6,226 nucleotides of DNA, taken from NCBI GenBank assembly GCA_900546465.1, contig URCX01000118.1, positions 1 through 6,226 on the forward strand, read 5' to 3'. This DNA is from an uncultured Bacteroidota bacterium (GTDB taxonomy: Bacteria > Bacteroidota > Bacteroidia > Bacteroidales > P3). The notes beneath the pieces are model-generated. The model had not been told where the DNA came from and did not search any database. It was given only the letters and a program-made list of their open reading frames with translations. Positions 1 through 5,270 of the stretch are shown in pieces; position 1 is the stretch's first letter, and every line of letters starts with the position of its first letter. A program made the position numbers and the translations under genes.

Positions 1-38
1 CGTTTATTTCTGTCGCTAAGACACAAGGTGTTTATGGT

Positions 39-75
39 AAAAACTTCGACGCTATCAAAAATTGATGTCGAAGTT
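39..75 (-). terminator. Probable Rho-independent terminator downstream of dapD
   Basis: Read on the minus strand, a stem of about 9 bp (AACTTCGAC at 75-67 with GTCGAAGTT at 50-42) encloses a loop that can itself fold (ATCAA with TTGAT). It is followed by a run of five T (43-39, which overlaps the last two stem pairs). It begins 67 bases past the dapD stop, the expected place to end that transcript. The plus-strand side is also T-rich (74-83), so it might act in both directions. What lies left of base 1 is unknown. Confidence 0.65.
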
Positions 76-130
76 CTTATTCTGCATTTCGTTAAGTCGG
101 AATGCTTATCTATTCTATGTATAAAGAAAT

Positions 131-160
131 TTCGGAAAGTTTTCAGGCTGAAATTCCGAA
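131..160 (-). other. Inverted repeat spanning the dapD stop codon
   Basis: TTCGGAA (131-137) and TTCCGAA (154-160) form a 7-bp stem. An inner palindrome TTTC/GAAA (141-153) has the dapD stop codon (145-143) inside it. On the minus strand the stem is followed by ATTTCTTTAT, a poor T-tract. It could be an accessory 3'-end structure protecting the dapD mRNA, or a first weak terminator ahead of the stronger one at 39-75. The symmetry is plain in the sequence; the role is inferred. Confidence 0.35.
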
Positions 161-952
161 GTCTCTCAGTGTTTCGTTCAAGGAAGTCTTTTTATCCGTA
201 CTTTCTTTACGCTTTCCTATTATCAAAGCACAGTTAACGTTATATGTACCCGCAGGAAATGCTTTCGGATAACTGCCGGGAATAACGACAGAGTTCTCAG
301 GCACCACGCCATTGTACTCCACTGCCTCGCTACCCGATACATCTATTATTTTTGTCGAGCCTGTTATTACTGTATTTGCTCCCAATACAGCTCCTTTTCT
401 AATCAATGCTCCCTCGACAACAATGCAACGAGAACCGATAAAGCAATCGTCCTCCACAATCACCGGATTTGCTCCCACGGGTTCCAATACTCCTCCGATT
501 CCGACTCCTCCTGCCAAATGCACATTCTTTCCTATTTGGGCGCAACTGCCTACCGTTGCCCAAGTGTCAACCATGGTTCCTTTGTCCACATAAGCCCCTA
601 TGTTGACAAAGGACGGCATCATTATGCAACCCTCAGCCAAGAAACTGCCGTAGCGAGCAACTGCAGGGGGAACGCATCTTACTTTCAACTTCTCAAAATT
701 CTGTTTTGTCGGTATTTTGTCCCAAAATTTCAAATCTCCGCTCTCAATGCTCTTTATCCCGCACAATGGGAAATACAACAAAATTGCTTTCTTTATATCT
801 TGGTTTACAACCCATTCGTTGCCTTTTTTCTCAGCAACTCGCAACTTTCCGCAATCCAAGTCCTCGATAATATTCAAAATTTCCTGCTTTACGGTCTCAT
901 CATTCAATAAACTGCGGTCTTCCCATGCTCTTTCAATCAATCCGATATTCAT
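143..952 (-). CDS. dapD: 2,3,4,5-tetrahydropyridine-2,6-dicarboxylate N-succinyltransferase (DapD)
   Basis: This cytoplasmic enzyme transfers succinyl from succinyl-CoA to tetrahydrodipicolinate, in the succinylase branch of the diaminopimelate/lysine pathway that also supplies peptidoglycan. At 269 aa it is close to the usual ~274. An N-terminal helical domain (about 1-95, with GKLRVAEKK at 35-43) leads into VPPAVARYG (94-102), MMPSFVNIGAYVDKGTMVDT (111-130) and the left-handed beta-helix of hexapeptide repeats (about 105-205, including WATVGSCAQIGKNVHLAGGV at 131-150). The C-terminus NCALIIGKRK (240-249) closes the fold. Asp129 matches the catalytic Asp141 of the mycobacterial and E. coli numbering. 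The position of Glu189 is Ile177 here, which I believe is a lineage variant. The start ATG lies 16 bases after a good promoter, has no strong Shine-Dalgarno, and leaves a full-length N-terminus. The gene stands alone, with its own terminator. Confidence 0.97.
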   Translation of the reverse strand: MNIGLIERAWEDRSLLNDETVKQEILNIIEDLDCGKLRVAEKKGNEWVVNQDIKKAILLYFPLCGIKSIESGDLKFWDKIPTKQNFEKLKVRCVPPAVARYGSFLAEGCIMMPSFVNIGAYVDKGTMVDTWATVGSCAQIGKNVHLAGGVGIGGVLEPVGANPVIVEDDCFIGSRCIVVEGALIRKGAVLGANTVITGSTKIIDVSGSEAVEYNGVVPENSVVIPGSYPKAFPAGTYNVNCALIIGKRKESTDKKTSLNETLRDFGISA

Positions 953-968
953 CTCTCAAAATTTTCGG

Positions 969-998
969 CAAAGTTAGCCAAAACATTTCACCCGCAAA
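969..998 (-). promoter_or_regulatory. Bacteroidota-type promoter of dapD
   Basis: On the minus strand, TTTG (998-995) is followed by 18 bases and then TAACTTTG (976-969). This fits the Bacteroidota primary sigma factor pattern of a -33 TTTG and a -7 TAnnTTTG. The dapD ATG begins 16 bases further on, so the leader would be very short. This is the best-formed promoter in the window. Confidence 0.75.
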
Positions 999-1090
999 TC
1001 TCTGCCCTGACTTTGTTTTATCAGGCTTGTCAGAGTATAATACAAATTCCTTTTTTCTATCGGAAAATCAAAGTCTTGCAAACATATATC

Positions 1091-1124
1091 ATGAAACGCC
1101 GATTTGTCGTTGATGAAACGCCGA
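1091..1124. repeat. Two 12-bp direct repeats, 22-bp period
   Basis: ATGAAACGCCGA occurs exactly at 1091-1102 and at 1113-1124, separated by 10 bases. The 22-bp period is about two helical turns, compatible with a protein-binding site, but it lies about 95 bases upstream of the dapD -33 box and no regulator can be named. A related inverted form (GCCGTTTCGTGA) starts at 1142, inside the neighbouring hairpin element. Confidence 0.6.
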
Positions 1125-1133
1125 AATAATTTT

Positions 1134-1171
1134 TTCAAAGGCCGTTTCGTGAAATTCTTTCGGCCTTTGAA
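1134..1171. repeat. Intergenic hairpin element with an AAAGGCCG core
   Basis: TTCAAAGGCCG (1134-1144) and CGGCCTTTGAA (1161-1171) are perfect 11-bp inverted repeats around a 16-base loop, which contains a small TTTC/GAAA palindrome. The right arm and flank, read on the minus strand from 1175 to 1155, match 5208-5228 at 20 of 21 positions, so this looks like a copy of a dispersed repeat. A short TTTTCTCT follows on the plus strand, but no plus-strand gene is upstream for it to terminate. On the minus strand it is followed by A rather than T. Confidence 0.6.
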
Positions 1172-1525
1172 TTTTCTCTAAGTGCAGAATGTCATTTGAA
1201 GTCGGCGAAGGATCTTGCAATACGGCAATATAAGCTGTTATTTTCGGAGAGTGTGTCGGGCTTGATTGCAAATGTGAGCGGAGAGTGTGGCATGTAATTA
1301 CAATATTGGAATACAAGAGTTAGAAAAATGATAAGCTGATTAAATCAAAAGGGGGAACGAGCTATATCGGGTAAAGATTTATGAGACTTGCACGAGAACA
1401 AATATAGACAAGAGGTTTGATAGATGTATCAGGAAAAGGGAATGTGAAGGTATTGTCGGATTTTGTGTTATAGTGAAGGGTGAAAGGAGTGAGGTTTCTT
1501 TCCTTGTTTTCCTTTTTTTGCGAGT

Positions 1526-2869
1526 TTATTCTTCTTCGTCTTTCTTGTCTTCTTCCGGAAGGCTGTTGCAATGAGTTGTTATTGCTTCCTGTGCGGAGAG
1601 ATTGCCGTTTTCAACTGCCATGTGGAGATAGAAGCAGCCTTGTGCGACTTTCCCTGATTTTATGTATGCCAATCCCAAAATATATTGGGTGTCCGAAAAC
1701 TTAGGATTCAAGTCATTGGCTTTTGAAAGCAGCTTTATGGCTTGTTTGTAACGGCTTTCCGAATAGGCAATCCTGCCGAGATTGAAATAAGAGTCCGCAT
1801 AATCGGGGTGGCGTTTGAGATTGATTTTATAATGTTCCACGGCTTGCTCTTTGAAGCCTGCTTTTTCCAATGCTATTGCAAGATTGTTGTGTATGTAATT
1901 GAGATTTGCATCATACTTCAAGGCGGTTTGGAAATTCATCACAGCCTCTGCATAATTTCCGACATTGGTGAAAATAATTCCTTTTTGGTTGTAGTATTGT
2001 GCAATGGTGTCGTTGATTGATATGGCAGTGTTCAAATCCGAGAGAGCTTTGTCATATTGCAACAAACGAATGTAACAAATGGCACGAAGGCAATATAATT
2101 CATCGGAATTGCTGTGCCTGATACATATATCCAAGTCCTCTATGGCTCCTTTGAAGTCATTGTTGAAGCCTTTTGCAATGCTGCGGTCTTTGTATAGAGA
2201 GAGCGGTTTGTAACCTATTGCTTCGGCATTGTTGTAATAAGCCGTTGCGGAAATGTATTCCTGTTGTCGGGCTTTTAATCGCCCCATTATATAATATGAA
2301 ATGCCGAGAGGGTAAGTCTCTACGGTGGCAGATAATTGGTTATAGCATTCTTTGTAGTCTTCGGAGACGAAACAAACAATCGCAAGGGCTGTTTTATAAT
2401 CCGGAATGTCTTCTTGTTCCTGTGTGTCTGTGTATTCTTTTATATTTTTGGCTATAAGCAGTAAATCGTTCTTGTTCAAAATTTTCAGTTGTCGGTAAAA
2501 CAGTTGCGGATTTGCCTCCATAAGTTCGCGGCATTGTTCTGCGAGTTCTTCCGAATCACCATTGAAACAGGAATAATAAAGTTTCAGAATGTCGCTTATC
2601 GAATCCGCTATATTGTTATCATCTATGTAAAAAAGTAATTCGCGGGCTTCTTTGTGCTTTTTGAGCTTGTATTCGCAGTATGCTTTCGTTGACAGCAACA
2701 GCTCGGCACTGTCGGGCTTTGCGGCTTGGGTTTGAGTTATGAAATCTGCCGCTTGTTTGTATTTTCCTTCGTTTATGTATGTTTCGACTTGTTCTGTAAG
2801 GCTTGTTCCTTGCGAATACATCGTCAAGCAGCAGAAAACGATGGAAAAAAAGAGCAAGAGTGTTCTCAT
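1526..2869 (-). CDS. Exported tetratricopeptide-repeat protein, function unknown
   Basis: This 447-aa protein starts with a signal peptide (hydrophobic 4-18, LLLFFSIVFCCLTMY), probably cut before Gln20, as is common in Bacteroidota, so it should act in the periplasm. Residues 21-180 are helical and weakly repeat-like. From about 190 to 425 there are about seven 34-residue TPR units, with typical endings such as AIEDLDICI (242-250), ALSDLNTAISIND (275-287) and AIKLLSKANDLNP (377-389). The tail is acidic (LPEEDKKDEEE). TPRs form protein-binding superhelices, and no catalytic domain is visible. I chose the ATG at 2869 because it gives the signal peptide and overlaps the upstream gene's stop as ATGA, indicating translational coupling. 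The same frame stays open to 3280, but that stretch lies inside the upstream gene and does not look like protein. The partner and role are unknown. Confidence 0.9.
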   Translation of the reverse strand: MRTLLLFFSIVFCCLTMYSQGTSLTEQVETYINEGKYKQAADFITQTQAAKPDSAELLLSTKAYCEYKLKKHKEARELLFYIDDNNIADSISDILKLYYSCFNGDSEELAEQCRELMEANPQLFYRQLKILNKNDLLLIAKNIKEYTDTQEQEDIPDYKTALAIVCFVSEDYKECYNQLSATVETYPLGISYYIMGRLKARQQEYISATAYYNNAEAIGYKPLSLYKDRSIAKGFNNDFKGAIEDLDICIRHSNSDELYCLRAICYIRLLQYDKALSDLNTAISINDTIAQYYNQKGIIFTNVGNYAEAVMNFQTALKYDANLNYIHNNLAIALEKAGFKEQAVEHYKINLKRHPDYADSYFNLGRIAYSESRYKQAIKLLSKANDLNPKFSDTQYILGLAYIKSGKVAQGCFYLHMAVENGNLSAQEAITTHCNSLPEEDKKDEEE

Positions 2870-3474
2870 ATAGTCAATTCCGCCATGCCTTGCCTGATGA
2901 TTTCGGCTTCTTCTCCTGTATAATCGATAACTGTTGAGGCTTGATGGGTTGGTATATTGCTTTCTATTACCATTTCTACCTCTTTGCCGAATTTCTCTTC
3001 CAATAATTCTCCGTTCATATAGTAATCGCTTTCTTCGCCTATGTGAGGTACGGAAGTGATAAGCAAAGGATGTCCCATATTTTCGGCAATGTCTGTTGCC
3101 ACTTTGCAATTCGGTATTCTTATACCGATGGTGCGTTTCTTTGTGAGGAAGATTTTCGGTACTTTGTTTGAGGCTTGAAAGATAAAAGTGAAAGCTCCGG
3201 GAGTGTTTTGCTTCAAAAGCCTGAATTGTTCCTTCGTAAGTGGTTTGGTGTATTCGGAGGCTTGTGAAATGGAACTGCATAGTATGGAAAAGACTGCCTT
3301 TTCCAATTTTTTGCCTTTTATTTGTGCCAATCGGCTTGCCGCTTTATGGTTTGCTATATCGCATACGAAGCAATAGAAACTGTCTGTCGGAATAATCATG
3401 ACGCAACCATCTCGCAAAGCATCGGTTACTTTGTTTAATTGTTTCCTATCCAAAAAATCATTGTATGCTATCAT
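2866..3474 (-). CDS. Sua5/YciO/YrdC family protein, YciO type
   Basis: This 202-aa cytoplasmic protein has a single YrdC-like domain. In TsaC/Sua5 that fold makes threonylcarbamoyl-AMP from threonine, bicarbonate and ATP, the first step of t6A37 formation in tRNA. Visible motifs are IPTDSFY (28-34), IKGKK (52-56), LLKQNTPGAFTFIF (86-99), TIGIRIP (115-121) and STVIDYT (180-186). The NTPGAFTFI and TIGIRIP blocks resemble E. coli YciO more than TsaC. The KxR motif of TsaC is replaced by KGKK and its STSAN motif by ITSVP (139-143), so full TsaC activity is doubtful, and the symbol is left blank. The start has AAGGTG five bases upstream. It lies 74 bases downstream of the tRNA-Leu gene with no promoter I can see between them, so co-transcription is likely. 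It overlaps the TPR gene by 4 bases. Confidence 0.88.
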   Translation of the reverse strand: MIAYNDFLDRKQLNKVTDALRDGCVMIIPTDSFYCFVCDIANHKAASRLAQIKGKKLEKAVFSILCSSISQASEYTKPLTKEQFRLLKQNTPGAFTFIFQASNKVPKIFLTKKRTIGIRIPNCKVATDIAENMGHPLLITSVPHIGEESDYYMNGELLEEKFGKEVEMVIESNIPTHQASTVIDYTGEEAEIIRQGMAELTI

Positions 3475-3548
3475 GACTACACCTTATTATATAAGAGCGA
3501 CGCTTCATCGCCTATGAGATAATCGTTTCTTTATATCAAAAAAATAAG
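3475..3548 (-). other. Spacer between tRNA-Leu and the YciO-type gene
   Basis: These 74 bases hold no TAnnTTTG box on the minus strand and no convincing terminator. A T-rich patch directly after the tRNA (3547-3540 on the minus strand) has no stem of its own, and a 4-bp GCGA/TCGC inverted repeat near 3498-3512 is too weak to count. The simplest reading is read-through from the tRNA promoter into the protein genes, with the tRNA cut out of the transcript. Confidence 0.4.
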
Positions 3549-3632
3549 TACCCGAGACAAGACTTGAACTTGCACGTCGAAACCGACACCACCCCCTCAA
3601 AGTGGCGTGTCTACCAATTCCACCACTCGGGC
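3549..3632 (-). tRNA. tRNA-Leu, anticodon GAG
   Basis: An 84-base class II tRNA folds completely by hand. The acceptor is GCCCGAG with CTCGGGT (one G-U at the first pair), discriminator A. The D-stem is GTG/CAC with a GG-containing loop. The anticodon stem is CCACT/GGTGG around TTGAGGG, with the anticodon GAG at 3598-3596 preceded by the invariant T. A long variable arm (GTCG/CGAC, loop GTTT) is typical of Leu or Ser, and the T-arm is GCAAG/CTTGT with loop TTCAAGT. The anticodon reads the leucine codons CUC and CUU. The 3' CCA is not encoded and would be added after transcription. A -7 box lies 11 bases upstream. Confidence 0.96.
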
Positions 3633-3643
3633 ATTTGCGTTTG

Positions 3644-3651
3644 CAAAGGTA
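3644..3651 (-). promoter_or_regulatory. -7 promoter box for the tRNA-Leu unit
   Basis: TACCTTTG on the minus strand (3651-3644) matches TAnnTTTG exactly and lies 11 bases before the tRNA 5' end, leaving a leader of a few bases. A possible -33 TTGC (3676-3673) is 21 bases upstream, a weaker match and slightly long spacing. It probably drives the tRNA and the two protein genes behind it. Confidence 0.6.
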
Positions 3652-3696
3652 CGTATAAGTTTTGAATTTGTCGCAAGTTTATTCGTTTTTTTTCTT

Positions 3697-3704
3697 TACC
3701 TTTG
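3697..3704 (+). promoter_or_regulatory. -7 promoter box for tsaB-trmB
   Basis: TACCTTTG (3697-3704) matches the Bacteroidota -7 consensus and lies 28 bases before the tsaB ATG, giving a leader of about 20-25 bases. No TTTG is found at the -33 distance (16 to 20 bases upstream). The octamer is identical to the one facing the other way for the tRNA, and the two are 45 bases apart. Confidence 0.5.
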
Positions 3705-3732
3705 CCGCCCGATAGAAGTTCTGAAAAGCCTT

Positions 3733-4443
3733 ATGCACTCAAATAACAATCGGAAAAAGATACTGTTGATAGAGACTGCAACCTCGATTTGTTCGGTTGC
3801 TTTGGCAGAAGAAAATCGTGTTTTGGATTTGTCGGAAAGTGATTTGCCAAATTCGCATTCTGCCAAGCTGCATACATTGATTGATGCCATGCTTAAAAGA
3901 AATGATACTCCTTATGAGGATTTGTCTGCCGTGGCTTTGTCGCTTGGTCCGGGTTCTTACACGGGATTGAGAATAGGAACATCGGCGGCAAAGGGTTTTG
4001 CATACGCTCTCGATTTGCCTGTTATAGGAGTGGAAACGCCTCTTGTTTTGGCGAATGCGGCATTGAAGCGGCATAAGAACTCATATATTCTGACAATGAT
4101 AGATGCTAAACGAATGGAGGTCTATGCCAATATTTTCGATTCTCAAATGAATGAGATAAAAGCCTGTTCGGCAGATGTATTAAAGGAGGGTATTTATGAT
4201 GAATATCTTTCGGATAAAGCATCGGTGCTTTTGGTAGGAGACGGAGCGGAGAAGACACGTTCGCTTTTCAAGAACAAAGCCAATTACTTTTACGATGCCG
4301 ACATAAGACTTTCGGCTTTGCATATGCTTGAGCCGGCTTGGAAAAAGTATTTGGCGGAAGATTTTTTGAATACTGCTTATTTTGAACCGTTTTACTTGAA
4401 AAGTTATATTGCGGTTCACTCACAAGTGAAAGGATTACGCTGA
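3733..4443 (+). CDS. tsaB: tRNA threonylcarbamoyladenosine biosynthesis protein TsaB
   Basis: TsaB is the ASKHA-fold partner of TsaD. With TsaE they transfer threonylcarbamoyl from threonylcarbamoyl-AMP to A37 of ANN-reading tRNAs, giving t6A, in the cytoplasm. TsaB has no catalysis of its own and acts as a scaffold. At 236 aa it has normal length. The N-terminal ILLIETATSICSVAL (10-24) is the phosphate-1-like strand-turn, followed by SHSAKLHTLIDAML (41-54), the family signature LGPGSYTGLRIG (71-82), IDAKRMEVYA (123-132), VGDGA (168-172) and the closing EPFYLKSY (218-225). The ATG at 3733 was chosen because it precedes the first conserved strand closely. The frame continues upstream to 3607, but that part overlaps the tRNA gene. 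The stop overlaps the trmB start by one base, so the two are co-translated. Confidence 0.95.
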   Translation: MHSNNNRKKILLIETATSICSVALAEENRVLDLSESDLPNSHSAKLHTLIDAMLKRNDTPYEDLSAVALSLGPGSYTGLRIGTSAAKGFAYALDLPVIGVETPLVLANAALKRHKNSYILTMIDAKRMEVYANIFDSQMNEIKACSADVLKEGIYDEYLSDKASVLLVGDGAEKTRSLFKNKANYFYDADIRLSALHMLEPAWKKYLAEDFLNTAYFEPFYLKSYIAVHSQVKGLR

Positions 4444-5108
4444 TGGGAAAAAACAAATTGGAACGCTTTGCCGAAAATGCAGGCTTCAAAAACCTTATAC
4501 AACTCTCATTCGAGGAAATAACCAAGTTGGGACAATGTCCGCTGAAAGGAAGATGGAGAGAGGAGTTTTTCGGCAATAACAACCCTATTGTCTTGGAATT
4601 GGGTTGCGGTAAGGGTGAATATACTTTGGGATTGGCAAGAAAATATCCGCAAAAGAATTTCATAGGTATAGATATAAAGGGTGCGAGATTGTGGAGAGGT
4701 TGCAAGACTTCAAACGAAGAGAAAATGGGAAATGTGGCTTTCATTCGTACTCATATACAGATGATAGGCTCTTATTTCGATAAAAATGAGGTTGATGAAA
4801 TTTGGATAACTTTTCCGGACCCTCAGCCGAAGAAACCCAACAAGAGGTTGAGCTGTGAGCGTTTTTTGCAACTGTATTCGCAGGTTTTGAAACCGCAAGG
4901 TCTGCTTCACTTGAAAACAGACTCTTTGGAGCTTCACGAATATACCTTGAACGAAGTCCTTATTCCTTCTCACAGAGAGGTGCTTTATCATACGACAGAC
5001 TTGTATCATTCCGATTTTGCGGAAGATGTGATAGGCATACAAACCTTTTACGAGTCCATGTATTTGAAAGAGGGGAAGCCGATAACATATATAAAATTCC
5101 GTATCTAA
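4443..5108 (+). CDS. trmB: tRNA (guanine-N7-)-methyltransferase TrmB
   Basis: TrmB methylates N7 of G46 in the tRNA variable loop, using S-adenosylmethionine, in the cytoplasm. This 221-aa protein is a Rossmann-fold methyltransferase. The SAM-binding motif I is VLELGCGKGEYTLGLA (50-65), the acidic end of strand 2 is FIGIDIKGARLWRG (73-86), and the family signature is WITFPDPQPKKPNKRLS (121-137), the counterpart of FPDPWxKxxHxKRR in E. coli. LLHLKTDS (154-161) and IQTFYESMYLKEG (199-211), with the conserved T-x-x-E, complete the substrate site. No domain is missing. ATG shares its A with the tsaB stop (TGATG), and AAAGGA lies 9 bases upstream, so translation is probably coupled. The pairing with tsaB places two tRNA-modification genes in one transcript. 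Confidence 0.96.
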   Translation: MGKNKLERFAENAGFKNLIQLSFEEITKLGQCPLKGRWREEFFGNNNPIVLELGCGKGEYTLGLARKYPQKNFIGIDIKGARLWRGCKTSNEEKMGNVAFIRTHIQMIGSYFDKNEVDEIWITFPDPQPKKPNKRLSCERFLQLYSQVLKPQGLLHLKTDSLELHEYTLNEVLIPSHREVLYHTTDLYHSDFAEDVIGIQTFYESMYLKEGKPITYIKFRI

Positions 5109-5167
5109 GCAATAAGGAAAGAAAAAGCACGTTCAAGTAAAGAGATTGACCAAACAGCGTTTCGATA

Positions 5168-5209
5168 TTTTCTTTCGCCGATTCGTTTTAACGAAAGGCC
5201 GAAAGAAAA
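5168..5209. repeat. Imperfect inverted repeat downstream of trmB
   Basis: Arms of 20 bases (5168-5187 and 5190-5209) pair at 17 positions around a 2-base centre. The outer ten pairs (TTTTCTTTCG with CGAAAGAAAA) and the inner six (TTCGTT with AACGAA) are perfect. No T-tract follows on either strand, so it is not a classical terminator. The right arm contains one copy of the GAAAGGCCGAAAGAAA repeat. Confidence 0.6.
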
Positions 5210-5229
5210 AATTGAAAGGCCGAAAGAAA
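5193..5229 (+). repeat. Two 16-bp direct repeats, 21-bp period
   Basis: GAAAGGCCGAAAGAAA occurs exactly at 5193-5208 and 5214-5229, with a 21-bp period (two helical turns). The second copy and its left flank match the minus strand of 1175-1155 at 20 of 21 positions. The pair ends 41 bases before the ATG of the second TPR gene, where an operator could sit, though a dispersed intergenic repeat is equally likely. Confidence 0.65.
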
Positions 5230-5270
5230 TCATCAAATAGGAACAATTAGAAATCAATACTTTAACGAAA

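Larger units (their letters stand above)
953..1525. other. Gene-free interval between dapD and the TPR gene
   Basis: This is 573 bp without a convincing gene. It holds the dapD promoter (969-998), a pair of 12-base direct repeats (1091-1124) and a hairpin repeat element (1134-1171). From about 1200 to 1525 the plus strand is rich in G and A and shows no homology I recognise. Open frames here (for example 1089-1316 on the minus strand) have unprotein-like composition and run through the repeats. No clear terminator for the TPR gene ending at 1526 is visible. TAnnTTTG look-alikes occur on the minus strand at 1086-1079 and 1406-1399, but neither has a -33 partner, so I do not call them promoters. 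Confidence 0.6.
5109..5270 (+). other. Leader region of the second TPR gene
   Basis: The 162-base gap after trmB contains the inverted and direct repeats listed separately. No TAnnTTTG box is found on the plus strand here. The nearest thing, AATACTTTAACG just before the ATG, does not fit. The second TPR gene is therefore either read through from trmB or uses a promoter I do not recognise. No Shine-Dalgarno is visible; the bases before the ATG are A-rich, as often in Bacteroidota. Confidence 0.45.

Noticed and set aside
28..237. Plus-strand open frame at the left edge
   Set aside because: It spans the terminator hairpin and the 3' end of dapD on the opposite strand, and shows no protein-like pattern.
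312..910. Plus-strand open frames antisense to dapD
   Set aside because: They are frame shadows of the strongly conserved dapD gene; no separate start signals or motifs.
1134..1175. The hairpin plus TTTT as a Rho-independent terminator
   Set aside because: On the plus strand there is no gene upstream to terminate, and on the minus strand the stem is followed by A's; similarity to the 5.2-kb gap fits a repeat element better.
1089..1316. Minus-strand open frame of 75 codons
   Set aside because: It runs through the repeat and hairpin element, has no promoter or recognisable motif, and its composition does not look like a selected protein.
1362..1571. Minus-strand open frame of 69 codons overlapping the end of the TPR gene
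   Set aside because: Its first part is an alternative frame of the TPR gene's acidic tail and the rest is low-complexity; no gene-like features.
2870..3280. Upstream extension of the TPR protein frame by 137 codons
   Set aside because: It lies entirely inside the YciO-type gene in another frame, is full of Arg, His and Ser without structure, and would bury the obvious signal peptide that starts at 2869.
3570..3600. Possible tRNA-Ser identity because of the long variable arm
   Set aside because: The anticodon, placed after the invariant T in a 7-base loop, is GAG, and the GCCCGAG acceptor with discriminator A suits leucine.
3607..3732. Upstream extension of tsaB by 42 codons
   Set aside because: It overlaps the tRNA-Leu gene and starts before the -7 box; TsaB families begin right before the ILLIETAT strand, which fits the ATG at 3733.
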